A model generated the notes under the pieces. It was not told the DNA's origin, ran no database searches, and was given only the letters and a program-made list of their open reading frames with translations. Positions 1 to 6,278 of a DNA stretch of 7,150 nucleotides are shown here, in pieces. Position 1 is the first letter of the stretch. Every line of letters starts with the position of its first letter. The stretch spans positions 1 through 7,150 of the forward strand of contig CAMNQO010000088.1 in the NCBI GenBank assembly GCA_946549475.1. Direction: 5' to 3'. Source of the stretch: an uncultured Bacteroidales bacterium. Its GTDB lineage: Bacteria > Bacteroidota > Bacteroidia > Bacteroidales > UBA932. Both the position numbers and the translations under genes were made by a program.

Positions 1-575
1 GCCTGCCCATCGATGTGGGCGCCGTCGTCCAGAACATCGGTACGACCCTCGCGGTCTATGAGGCGGTGCAGAAAAACAAGCCGCTCGTCACCAATGTGAT
101 GACTGTCACGGGAGACTGCCTGCCGGCGGACCGGCAGCACAACTACCAGTTCCGTATCGGCACCCCCTTGTCTTTTGTCGTCGCGCAGGCGGGCGGCGTG
201 CCTGAAGAGGCGGTCAAGGTTGTCAGCGGCGGTCCGATGATGGGCAAGGCGGTTTCCTGCATGGAGGCCACGACCGTCAAGGGTACTTCCGCCTTGTTGT
301 ATCTGACGGCCGGGCAGACGCGCCGCCGTCCCGAAGGACCTTGCATCCGCTGCGGCCGCTGTGCCGACGCCTGTCCGATGGGTCTGGAGCCTTTCCTGCT
401 CAAGAAACTGGCCGGGGCAGGAGCGTTTGACGCATTGGAGGAGAATGCCGTCCAGGACTGTATCGAGTGCGGTTGCTGCCAGTATTCCTGTCCGGCGAAT
501 ATCCCGCTGCTCGATTCCATCCGTATCGCCAAGGGCGATGTGATGAAGATCCTTCGCGCAAGACCAAAGAAATAA
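1..575 (+). CDS. rnfC: RnfC, electron transport complex subunit C (C-terminal part, 5' truncated)
   Basis: The reading frame is open from base 3 with no start in the window, so the N-terminal part of the protein, including the NADH/FMN-binding region, lies upstream. RnfC is the peripheral subunit of the Rnf complex that exchanges electrons with NAD(H). The visible 190 residues begin in the conserved stretch with GAVVQNIGT, continue through the beta-grasp/SLBB-like region (VTGDCLP, then SGGPMMGKAV), and end in two ferredoxin-type 4Fe-4S motifs. Cluster 1 is CIRCGRCADACP (first Cys codon at 342). Cluster 2 is CIECGCCQYSCP (first Cys codon at 459). The protein stops about 27 residues after the last cysteine, so it lacks the long Ala/Lys-rich tail of enterobacterial RsxC. 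The stop at 573-575 is followed 7 nt later by rnfD. Identity is secure from motifs and operon context. Confidence 0.96.
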   Translation, partial: LPIDVGAVVQNIGTTLAVYEAVQKNKPLVTNVMTVTGDCLPADRQHNYQFRIGTPLSFVVAQAGGVPEEAVKVVSGGPMMGKAVSCMEATTVKGTSALLYLTAGQTRRRPEGPCIRCGRCADACPMGLEPFLLKKLAGAGAFDALEENAVQDCIECGCCQYSCPANIPLLDSIRIAKGDVMKILRARPKK

Positions 576-582
576 TGATGCT

Positions 583-1587
583 ATGGAAAAATTTGTAATA
601 TCCCCGTCACCCCATATCCACGCGCCGGTATCGACCGCGTCCATCATGCGGGATGTGCTGATCGCCCTGGCCCCGGCGACGCTGGTTTCGCTCGTCTTTT
701 ACGGATGGGCGGCGCTTTTGCTGGTGTGCGTGTGTGTGCTGGGCAGTATGCTCTGCGAATACTTGATAACGCGTTTCCTGCAGCATGGTCCCTCTACCGT
801 CAGGGACGGGTCCGCTGCGGTGACCGGGCTTCTGCTGGCGCTCAATCTCCCCGTTTCCTGTCCCTGGTGGGTGGCGGTCATCGGCTGCATTTTCGCCATC
901 GGCGTGGTCAAGATGACCTTCGGCGGCCTGGGCCAGAATGTATTCAATCCCGCCATCGCCGCCCGCGTGTTCCTGCTGGTGTCTTTCCCGTCCGTCATGA
1001 CGGATTGGACCGTCCCGGCGGACGTCGCTTCCGCATGGGGCTTTTCTTCCGTGGATGCGGTCAGCGGCGCCACGCCCTTGGGAGTGGTGAGCGAAGGCCT
1101 GCGTTCGGGAATGACGGTCGATGAGATCTTTGCGGCGAATCATTTTTCCTACAAGGAGATGCTCTTTGCCCGTATCGGAGGCAGTGCCGGTGAACTCAGT
1201 GCCCTGGCGTTGCTGCTGGGCTTTGCTTATCTGCTGCTGCGCAAGGTCATCAAGGCGACGACGACCCTCTCCATCTGGGCGACCATCGCTGGCGTGAGCA
1301 TGATTTTCTCCTTCATCAATCCGGCTTCCTATACCGATCCGTTCTTCAACATGCTGACGGGCGGCGTGCTGCTGGGGTCCATCTTCATGGCGACCGATTA
1401 TGTGACCAGTCCGATGAGCAATACGGGCTGTGTCATCTATGGCTTCGGCATCGGACTGCAGACGATGCTCATCCGTTATTTCGGGGCTTATCCCGAGGGC
1501 ATGAGTTTCGCCATCCTGCTGATGAATGCGTTCGTGCCGCTCATCAACCGTTTCTGTCATCAAACAAAATTCGGGAGGGCAAAGTAA
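583..1587 (+). CDS. rnfD: RnfD, membrane flavoprotein subunit of the Rnf complex
   Basis: This 334-residue integral membrane protein of the RnfD/NqrB family carries covalently bound FMN and forms part of the ion-translocating core. The N-terminus has the family signature SPSPHIHAP followed by IMRDVLIALAPA (about residues 7-32). Next come the conserved segment RDGSAAVTGLLLALNLP (74-90) and the FGGLGQNVFNPAIAARV block (113-129). The flavinylation motif SGATPLG puts the acceptor at Thr164. Several further hydrophobic segments follow (about residues 200-330), and the length is normal for the family. The ATG at 583 is preferred because it sits 7 nt after the rnfC stop and gives the canonical N-terminus; there is no strong Shine-Dalgarno, so coupling to rnfC translation is likely (inference). 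The stop TAA at 1585-1587 overlaps the rnfG start by one base. Confidence 0.97.
   Translation: MEKFVISPSPHIHAPVSTASIMRDVLIALAPATLVSLVFYGWAALLLVCVCVLGSMLCEYLITRFLQHGPSTVRDGSAAVTGLLLALNLPVSCPWWVAVIGCIFAIGVVKMTFGGLGQNVFNPAIAARVFLLVSFPSVMTDWTVPADVASAWGFSSVDAVSGATPLGVVSEGLRSGMTVDEIFAANHFSYKEMLFARIGGSAGELSALALLLGFAYLLLRKVIKATTTLSIWATIAGVSMIFSFINPASYTDPFFNMLTGGVLLGSIFMATDYVTSPMSNTGCVIYGFGIGLQTMLIRYFGAYPEGMSFAILLMNAFVPLINRFCHQTKFGRAK
1573..1579 (+). promoter_or_regulatory. Ribosome binding site for rnfG
   Basis: GGGAGGG lies 7 nt before the ATG at 1587 and inside the last codons of rnfD. It supports the rnfG start, which overlaps the rnfD stop as TAATG. Confidence 0.7.
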
Positions 1588-2234
1588 TGGCGGCTCGTTC
1601 TTCATTCAGAAATATGACCTTGTGTCTGCTGACCATCTGCCTGTTGTGTTCGGCCTTGCTGGCGGTCGTCAATTCGATGACGGCGGCGCCGATTGCCAAG
1701 GCCCAGGCGGACAAGACCCGCATGACGCTCTCGCGGGTGCTGCCGGCTTTCGACAATGCTTCCGAAAAGACGCTTGCCTTTGAAGGCGCGGATTATGTCT
1801 GTTATGTGGCTTCCGCCGATACATCCGTCGTGGGGTACGCCGTGATTTCTCCGGTCATCGGTTTCGGCGGTACGCTGGAGTTGATGGTGGGCTTCGATGC
1901 TGACGGTCAGATCTGGAGTACTTCGGTGCTCTCGCACAGCGAGACGCCGGGCTTGGGCGCCAAATGTACCGAAGCCGCCTTCAAAGACCAGTTCGACCAT
2001 TTCGACCCTGCCGTGAAATCCCTGCAAGTGCGCAAGGACGGAGGTGATATTGATGCCATTACGGCCTCTACCATCACTTCCCGTGCCTATTGCAGGGCGG
2101 TGGAGAATGCCTGCCGCGTGTATCGGCAACTGGCGCTCAAAGAGTCAGCCGGCGACGGGAGCCGGACGGCCGGTGTGGCGTGTGTCCGTGACGAGGGCCG
2201 GCCTGTAACGATTAAGGAGGATAGCCATGAGTAA
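1587..2234 (+). CDS. rnfG: RnfG, FMN-binding subunit of the Rnf complex
   Basis: This 215-residue protein is anchored by one N-terminal membrane helix (about residues 11-29, LCLLTICLLCSALLAVVNS), with the FMN-binding domain on the extracytoplasmic side. The family fold is marked by GYAVISPVIGFGGTLELMVGFD (about 83-104) and by SHSETPGLGAKC (about 116-127), the typical RnfG/NqrC HxETPGLG element. The expected covalent-FMN site is DAITASTITS, residues 156-165, with Thr162 in the acceptor position. It departs from the usual D-x-x-S/T-G-A-T because GA is replaced by AS. After about residue 187 there is a hydrophilic tail (KESAGDGSRTAG and onward) that overlaps the rnfE ribosome binding site. The last 8 nt overlap rnfE. 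The attaching enzyme, ApbE, is not in this window. Confidence 0.95.
   Translation: MAARSSFRNMTLCLLTICLLCSALLAVVNSMTAAPIAKAQADKTRMTLSRVLPAFDNASEKTLAFEGADYVCYVASADTSVVGYAVISPVIGFGGTLELMVGFDADGQIWSTSVLSHSETPGLGAKCTEAAFKDQFDHFDPAVKSLQVRKDGGDIDAITASTITSRAYCRAVENACRVYRQLALKESAGDGSRTAGVACVRDEGRPVTIKEDSHE
2214..2220 (+). promoter_or_regulatory. Strong Shine-Dalgarno for rnfE
   Basis: AAGGAGG sits 6 nt before the ATG at 2227, within the end of rnfG. It is the best Shine-Dalgarno match in the operon and fixes the rnfE start. A strong SD is notable because genes in Bacteroidetes often lack one. Confidence 0.8.
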
Positions 2235-2811
2235 ATTACAGATTATTGCCAGGGGGATTGTTAAGGACAACCCGACCTTCGTCCTGCTCCTGGGCATGTG
2301 CCCGACCTTGGCGACGACGACTTCCGCCATCAACGGGATGAGCATGGGGCTGGCGACGATGGCGGTGCTGATTTTCTCGAACATTACGATTTCCGCGATT
2401 GCGCGTTTCATTCCCGATAAGGTGCGTATTCCCTCGTACATCGTGGTGATTGCGACTTTCGTGACTTTGTTGCAACTGCTGATGCAGGCCTATGTGCCGG
2501 ATATCTATGAGACGCTCGGCCTGTTCATCCCGCTCATCGTGGTGAACTGTATCATCCTTGGCCGTGCGGAGGCTTTCGCAAACAAGAACGGGGTGCTGGA
2601 TTCGGCCTTGGACGGCATCGGCATCGGTCTGGGATTTACGCTGGCGCTGACGGTGCTGGGACTCGTGCGTGAAATCCTGGGCAGCGGCAGCCTTTTCGGC
2701 TGGAAGTTCATCCCTTCAGAGTATAACATCCTTGCGTTCGTGCTGGCTCCGGGTGCGTTCATCGTGCTGGCCTACCTGCTCGTGCTGTTCAAGAAATTGA
2801 CCAATAAATGA
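2227..2811 (+). CDS. rnfE: RnfE, membrane subunit of the Rnf complex
   Basis: This 194-residue, multi-helix protein belongs to the RnfE/NqrD family. The N-terminus carries DNPTFVLLLGMCPTLATTTS with Cys25, and the middle carries IVVNCIILGRAEAFA with Cys108. In the structurally characterised Nqr and Rnf complexes, equivalent cysteines in this subunit and in its inverted homologue RnfA jointly bind a membrane-embedded 2Fe-2S cluster; that role is carried over here from the family. Other conserved features are the N-K-N-G-V-L-D-S-A-L-D-G-I-G-I-G-L-G-F segment after AEAFA and a C-terminal hydrophobic helix ending in a short Lys-rich tail. The start is set by a strong Shine-Dalgarno and overlaps rnfG by 8 nt. 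The stop TGA at 2809-2811 is 1 nt before the rnfA start. Confidence 0.96.
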   Translation: MSKLQIIARGIVKDNPTFVLLLGMCPTLATTTSAINGMSMGLATMAVLIFSNITISAIARFIPDKVRIPSYIVVIATFVTLLQLLMQAYVPDIYETLGLFIPLIVVNCIILGRAEAFANKNGVLDSALDGIGIGLGFTLALTVLGLVREILGSGSLFGWKFIPSEYNILAFVLAPGAFIVLAYLLVLFKKLTNK

Positions 2812-2812
2812 T

Positions 2813-3415
2813 ATGGAGTATTTTTTCATAATAGTTTCGGCGATTTTCGTCAACAATATCCTGTTGAGCCAGTTCCTGGGGGTCTGTCCTTTCCTGGGCG
2901 TCTCTTCCAAACTGGATACGGCCGTGGGAATGAGCGGGGCCGTGTGCTTCGTGATTACGCTCGCGACCGTGGTGACTTTCCTGCTCAACAAGTTGCTGCT
3001 GCTTTTTGAGATTACCTATTTGCAGACCATCGTTTTCATCCTGGTGATTGCCGCCCTGGTACAGATGGTGGAGATCGTGCTCAAGAAAATCAGTCCGGCG
3101 CTGTATTCCGCACTGGGAATTTTCCTTCCGCTGATTACCACCAACTGCGCCGTGCTGGGTGTGGCCCTCAATGTCGTGACCAAGGAGTTTTCTTTCTTTG
3201 GCGGCCAGCCGCATCTGTTCAATCTGGCGGAAGCGACGGTCTATGCTTTCGCGACTTCGCTGGGCTATGGTCTGGCGATGATTATCTTTGCCGGTCTGCG
3301 CGAACATCTCTCCCTCAACCAGGTGCCCGCCGCCTTCAAAGGCGTTCCCATCGCCCTGGTTACGGCCGGCCTTCTCGCTCTCGCCTTCATGGGCTTCAGC
3401 GGCATGGTGTATTAG
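2813..3415 (+). CDS. rnfA: RnfA, membrane subunit of the Rnf complex
   Basis: This 200-residue integral membrane protein of the RnfA/NqrE family is the inverted-topology partner of RnfE. The N-terminus has IFVNNILLSQFLGVCPFLGVS with Cys25, and the middle has PLITTNCAVLGVAL with Cys112. This is the same two-cysteine layout as RnfE and is expected to complete the shared 2Fe-2S site (family knowledge). Later conserved blocks are ATSLGYGLAMIIFAGLREHL (about 144-163) and the C-terminal LALAFMGFSGMVY. Length is typical. There is no clear Shine-Dalgarno, and the start lies 1 nt after the rnfE stop, so coupled translation is likely. This is the last gene of the operon, ending 3 nt from the stop of the convergent CDF transporter gene. 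Confidence 0.97.
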   Translation: MEYFFIIVSAIFVNNILLSQFLGVCPFLGVSSKLDTAVGMSGAVCFVITLATVVTFLLNKLLLLFEITYLQTIVFILVIAALVQMVEIVLKKISPALYSALGIFLPLITTNCAVLGVALNVVTKEFSFFGGQPHLFNLAEATVYAFATSLGYGLAMIIFAGLREHLSLNQVPAAFKGVPIALVTAGLLALAFMGFSGMVY

Positions 3416-3418
3416 AAG

Positions 3419-4468
3419 TCAGTCTTCGGGGACGACAGTGAGGGTGATGCGGATGTCGGAGGCCGGGTGGCGCAGGAGGGTTTCCGCTTGCTCCATGAGG
3501 GCGGTCTCGGCGGCCTTGCGCAGGGCCTCGGCCTGAACGAGCGTTACGGACGCAGCCACGGGGCTTTCGGGCGTACCGGTCCGGGCGGAGCCTGCGGACG
3601 CATCGGAGCCCGCATCGGCCGGGGCAATGCCGGCAAGCAGCGTGGCCTCGATGAAGACGGCGGGGCCGCTGCGGCGGGTCTTCAAATCCAGGACTTCACA
3701 GACGCGAAGTTCCCTTTCTGCGGTGGCGGAGACGGACACGCGGACTTGTTGCAAGGTCTCCCGGATCTGTGCTTCTTCTTCCGGACTGATGGAGATATCC
3801 AGCAAGTCTTTACACGCGGGCACCAGCACCTGGATGGCGGGCACCAGCACGAAGAGGCTGATGAGACAGGCGGCGACGGGGTCGAGTATCACCCATTTTT
3901 CGCCAAAAGCAATCGCGAGTGCGGCGGCGATCATGGCTCCGATGGTGGACAGGGCATCCGTCAGTTCGTGCCAGGATTTGGCGATGAGGGTGGGGGAGGC
4001 GTACTTGTGTCCCATCGCCGAGGTGTAGATATATACCAGCAACTTGATGAAGATGGACAAACCGGCCACCCAGAGGACGAGTACCGAAGGCCTCTCTGCC
4101 GCTTCTCCCTTCAAAATGGACTGAGTCGACGCGATACCGTCCGTCATCAGATCGACAGACACCCAGACGAGTATCAGTCCGATCAGAAGGGAGGCGAACG
4201 ACTCGAGTTTGCCCCTCCCATACTTGAAACGGGGGCTTTCGCCCTTGGCCGACAGACCCAGCAGCAGCATGACAATCGCGTCGCCTGCTACATCCGACAA
4301 GGCGTGGATCCCTGCCGAAACCATGGCGATGCTGCGGCCGGCGAGCCCTGCTACAATCTGGCAGACGGTCAGCAGGAGGTTGGCCGATAATCCGATAAAG
4401 GTGACTTTTGTCAACTTCCGCCCCCGAATCCGGGCCCGTCCTATGTCATGGTGAGAATGAGTGTGCAT
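3419..4468 (-). CDS. Cation diffusion facilitator (CDF) family metal exporter
   Basis: This 349-residue inner-membrane protein is predicted to export a divalent metal cation in exchange for protons. About six hydrophobic helices are visible (roughly 24-44, 48-70, 88-108, 129-149, 172-188, 193-217), followed by a cytoplasmic domain. The metal-site residues are clear: HALSDVAGD in TM2 gives His55 and Asp59, plus Asp63, and HELTD in TM5 gives His167 and Asp171. This His/Asp-His/Asp arrangement is common in zinc-type CDFs, but the substrate cannot be settled from sequence alone and Fe, Co or Mn remain possible. The N-terminus is His-rich (MHTHSHHD). The C-terminal domain (from about 228) contains a low-complexity insertion at residues 281-307. 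A short in-frame duplication gives VLVPAIQVLVPA around residues 207-218. The ATG at 4468 is supported by a promoter-like element just upstream. Confidence 0.93.
   Translation of the reverse strand: MHTHSHHDIGRARIRGRKLTKVTFIGLSANLLLTVCQIVAGLAGRSIAMVSAGIHALSDVAGDAIVMLLLGLSAKGESPRFKYGRGKLESFASLLIGLILVWVSVDLMTDGIASTQSILKGEAAERPSVLVLWVAGLSIFIKLLVYIYTSAMGHKYASPTLIAKSWHELTDALSTIGAMIAAALAIAFGEKWVILDPVAACLISLFVLVPAIQVLVPACKDLLDISISPEEEAQIRETLQQVRVSVSATAERELRVCEVLDLKTRRSGPAVFIEATLLAGIAPADAGSDASAGSARTGTPESPVAASVTLVQAEALRKAAETALMEQAETLLRHPASDIRITLTVVPED
3548..3628 (-). other. Low-complexity insertion in the CDF cytoplasmic domain
   Basis: Residues 281-307 of the CDF protein (IAPADAGSDASAGSARTGTP and onward) are dominated by Ala, Gly, Ser, Thr and Pro. 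They separate the strand VFIEATLLAG from a helix rich in Ala and Glu (VQAEALRKAAETAL). In typical CDF proteins these elements are joined by a short loop, so this looks like a disordered linker insertion. Confidence 0.6.
3816..3850 (-). repeat. Short direct repeat inside the CDF gene (period 21 bp)
   Basis: The 14-base string GCGGGCACCAGCAC (+ strand) occurs at 3816-3829 and again at 3837-3850. The 21-bp period is in frame and codes for the doubled peptide VLVPA-IQ-VLVPA at the end of TM6. It probably arose by local slippage or codon coincidence. Confidence 0.7.
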
Positions 4469-4492
4469 CGTAGTTTTTCATCGACTGGGCGA

Positions 4493-4500
4493 CAAAAGTA
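4493..4500 (-). promoter_or_regulatory. Putative Bacteroidetes -7 element for the CDF gene
   Basis: On the minus strand this reads TACTTTTG, an exact match to the Bacteroidetes sigma-ABfr -7 consensus TAnnTTTG. It lies 24 nt upstream of the ATG at 4468, giving a short leader. No convincing -33 TTG box is seen at the expected distance; the region upstream is an A/T tract. Confidence 0.55.
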
Positions 4501-4513
4501 AACATTTTTTTTC

Positions 4514-4521
4514 TAACTTCG
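4514..4521 (+). promoter_or_regulatory. Putative Bacteroidetes -7 element for the nuclease operon
   Basis: TAACTTCG matches TAnnTTTG with one mismatch and follows a T-rich run (4504-4512). It ends 5 nt before the ATG at 4527, so transcription would begin at or very close to the start codon. That means either a leaderless message or use of the next in-frame ATG at 4542. No clear -33 box is visible. Confidence 0.4.
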
Positions 4522-4526
4522 CGGCG

Positions 4527-5435
4527 ATGGACGGATTTCTTATGATTTTGTTGCTTCTCTTGCAAAGTTTCCAGGGAAACGGGCTGGAGATTCCCGCTCC
4601 CCGGAAGCAGGACAGTACCCTGTTGAGCCGGACACATACGGTCGTTCCGGCCAATGATACCAGCCGGCGCGAACGCAACTACAGTCTGTTGTACGATCCG
4701 TCCACTTATACTTCTTACTGGGTCGCCTATCCGCTTTGCAAGGCCCATCTGTCCGCCGGCCGGAAAGACAGTTGGGCTTATGACCCTTCGCTGCCCGATT
4801 CGTTGCAGACCTCCGTCCTGAAGAATTATTCTACGGAACGATTCCGGACGGGGAATTACGCATCGAATTACTATGCCCGGGGACATCAGATCCCCAATGC
4901 GGACCGGAACGCTTCCCCCGCGATGCAGGAGCAGACCTATTATGCGACGAATCTGACGCCGCAGTTGCAGAACGGATTCAACGGCCACATTTGGGCGAAG
5001 TTGGAGAAGGCTGTCAGGGACTGTGCCCTGGCCTATGACGATACCTTGTATGTCGTCACTGGGGCCGGTTTTGAACGGGCCGATACCTGTCCGGTCCGGG
5101 AAAAGTGTTGTACGCGGGAAAAGGTTTCTTATGTGACCAACCGGAACGACGGCAAGCGCCTCCCTGTCCCCAACTGGTACTGGAAAGCCGTACTGAAAGT
5201 ACGCCGCGACTCCCTCGGCGTGCCGGTGGATGCCCGCAGTGTCGCTTTTCATTTGCCGCACAAGGATCTCAAGGGCCGCCGCTATGAAGAATATGTCATC
5301 AGCGTGGATTCGCTCGAATGTCTGACCGGTTTCGATTTTTTTCCCCAACTTCCGGATTCGCTGGAGCGTGTGTGCGAAAGCGTGGCGTGCTGGCAACAGT
5401 TCCGGCATTTCGGTAGGGAAAACAGGACTGAATGA
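4527..5435 (+). CDS. Exported DNA/RNA non-specific endonuclease (NUC1/Serratia nuclease type)
   Basis: This 302-residue protein, counted from the ATG at 4527, is predicted to hydrolyse DNA and RNA without sequence specificity in the periplasm or outside the cell. The beta-beta-alpha-metal active site is visible: YARGHQIPNADR with the catalytic His120, then NLTPQLQNGFNGHIWAKLE with Asn152 as the metal ligand and Glu160. The 8-residue Asn-to-Glu spacing equals that of Serratia nuclease (Asn119/Glu127). The first motif position is Ala rather than the textbook Asp (ARGH for DRGH). A hydrophobic N-terminus (FLMILLLLL, residues 4-12) suggests a signal peptide, though without a positively charged n-region. 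The frame is open upstream to a GTG at 4461, but that start would read through the promoter-like elements and bury the signal; ATG 4542 is the main alternative. The stop overlaps the next gene as ATGA. Confidence 0.9.
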   Translation: MDGFLMILLLLLQSFQGNGLEIPAPRKQDSTLLSRTHTVVPANDTSRRERNYSLLYDPSTYTSYWVAYPLCKAHLSAGRKDSWAYDPSLPDSLQTSVLKNYSTERFRTGNYASNYYARGHQIPNADRNASPAMQEQTYYATNLTPQLQNGFNGHIWAKLEKAVRDCALAYDDTLYVVTGAGFERADTCPVREKCCTREKVSYVTNRNDGKRLPVPNWYWKAVLKVRRDSLGVPVDARSVAFHLPHKDLKGRRYEEYVISVDSLECLTGFDFFPQLPDSLERVCESVACWQQFRHFGRENRTE

Positions 5436-6250
5436 TGGAATACACCAAAAATACAGCCAAACTGATCCGCAGTCTCAAGGATAAGAAAGCCCGGGACGAG
5501 AGCGGTCTGTTCGTAGTCGAAGGAGAGAAACTGGTCGGGGAAGCCTTGCGTTCCGGCTGGAAGGTCGAGGCCGTGCTGCGCGTCGATGACGGCCAGTCTG
5601 CGAATAACGACGGCGCCCGGCCGGGAGACACCTCCCCGGTGGCGTGTACGCTGATATCTCCCGCCGAAATGGCCAGAATCACCCTCTTGCATTCACCCTC
5701 GCCGGCCTTGGCCCTGGTCCGTATTCCGCAAGTACCGACCGACATCCCGGCCTTGGTCCGAAAGCGTCCGCTGGCCCTCGCGCTCGACGGAGTACGCGAC
5801 CCGGGCAATCTGGGAACCATTCTCCGTCTGGCCGACTGGTTCGGTATCGGATGGGTGTTCGCGTCCGATGCGCTCAGCCGTTGTCCCACCAGTGATATCT
5901 ACAACCCCAAAGTGGTGCAGGCTACGATGGGTGCTCTGTTCCGCACCCGCCTTATCTATGCTTCTTTGCCGGAGGTCGCCCGGATGTTTGTCCGGGAGGG
6001 AATGGAAGTCTATGGCACTTTTCTGGATGGACAGACCCTTTATGAAGAGGATTTGGCCGGTGAGGGACTGGTCGTGATGGGCAACGAATCCGAGGGCATC
6101 AGTCCGGAAATGGCTGCCTGCGTGACCCGGCGTCTCTTTATTCCGCCCTATCCCGCCGGTGTTCCGACCAGCGAATCGCTCAATGTCGCTACCGCCACTG
6201 CCATCACCCTGTCCGAGTTCCGGCGCAGGCACAAATCGCGTTTTGTCTGA
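5432..6250 (+). CDS. SpoU/TrmH-family RNA 2'-O-ribose methyltransferase (SPOUT)
   Basis: This 272-residue cytoplasmic enzyme is predicted to transfer a methyl group from S-adenosylmethionine to a ribose 2'-OH in rRNA or tRNA. The N-terminal substrate-binding domain (about residues 1-100) starts with the usual KNTAKLIRSLKDKKARDESG and FVVEGEKLVGEAL. All three SPOUT motifs are present. Motif 1 is DGVRDPGNLGTILRLADWFG (119-138, with Asn126 and Arg132). Motif 2 is VVMGNESEGIS (214-224). Motif 3 is PTSESLNVATA (245-255), which lies in the trefoil knot. DIYNPKVVQATMGALFR (155-171) is also typical. The exact target (for example an RlmB-like site in 23S rRNA) cannot be told from sequence. Two tandem ATGs exist, at 5432 and 5435; an AGGA at 5424-5427 is better spaced for 5435. 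The overlap with the nuclease stop suggests translational coupling. Confidence 0.93.
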   Translation: MMEYTKNTAKLIRSLKDKKARDESGLFVVEGEKLVGEALRSGWKVEAVLRVDDGQSANNDGARPGDTSPVACTLISPAEMARITLLHSPSPALALVRIPQVPTDIPALVRKRPLALALDGVRDPGNLGTILRLADWFGIGWVFASDALSRCPTSDIYNPKVVQATMGALFRTRLIYASLPEVARMFVREGMEVYGTFLDGQTLYEEDLAGEGLVVMGNESEGISPEMAACVTRRLFIPPYPAGVPTSESLNVATATAITLSEFRRRHKSRFV

Positions 6251-6278
6251 AAGTTTTAACCCCTAAGCATATAGGAAA

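Noticed and set aside
459..494. Extra cysteine in RnfC cluster 2 (CIECGCC)
   Set aside because: The four canonical ligands C-x2-C-x2-C-x3-C are all present. The added Cys is adjacent to a ligand, and I believe it is a common variant in this lineage, so no unusual cluster is implied.
607..1605. Long open frame on the minus strand (332 codons) opposite rnfD
   Set aside because: Its product is rich in His, Arg, Asp, Gln and Gly with no recognisable domain, as expected for the complement of a GC-rich membrane protein gene. rnfD is certain on the other strand.
3415..3427. Small inverted repeat GAAG-TCAGT-CTTC at the rnfA/CDF junction as a terminator
   Set aside because: The stem is only 4 bp with a mixed composition and there is no U-tract on either side, so it is too weak to call.
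3467..4390. Long open frame on the plus strand (307 codons) opposite the CDF gene
   Set aside because: Its composition is Gly/Asp/His/Gln-rich without a domain. The CDF reading has clear metal-site motifs and membrane helices.
4461..4526. Upstream GTG start (4461) for the nuclease
   Set aside because: It would overlap the CDF start codon and both promoter-like boxes, and would add 22 residues ahead of the hydrophobic signal segment.
4446..5408. Open frame on the minus strand (320 codons) opposite the nuclease gene
   Set aside because: No domain was recognised, and it overlaps the divergent promoter gap and the CDF start. The nuclease on the plus strand has a full active site.
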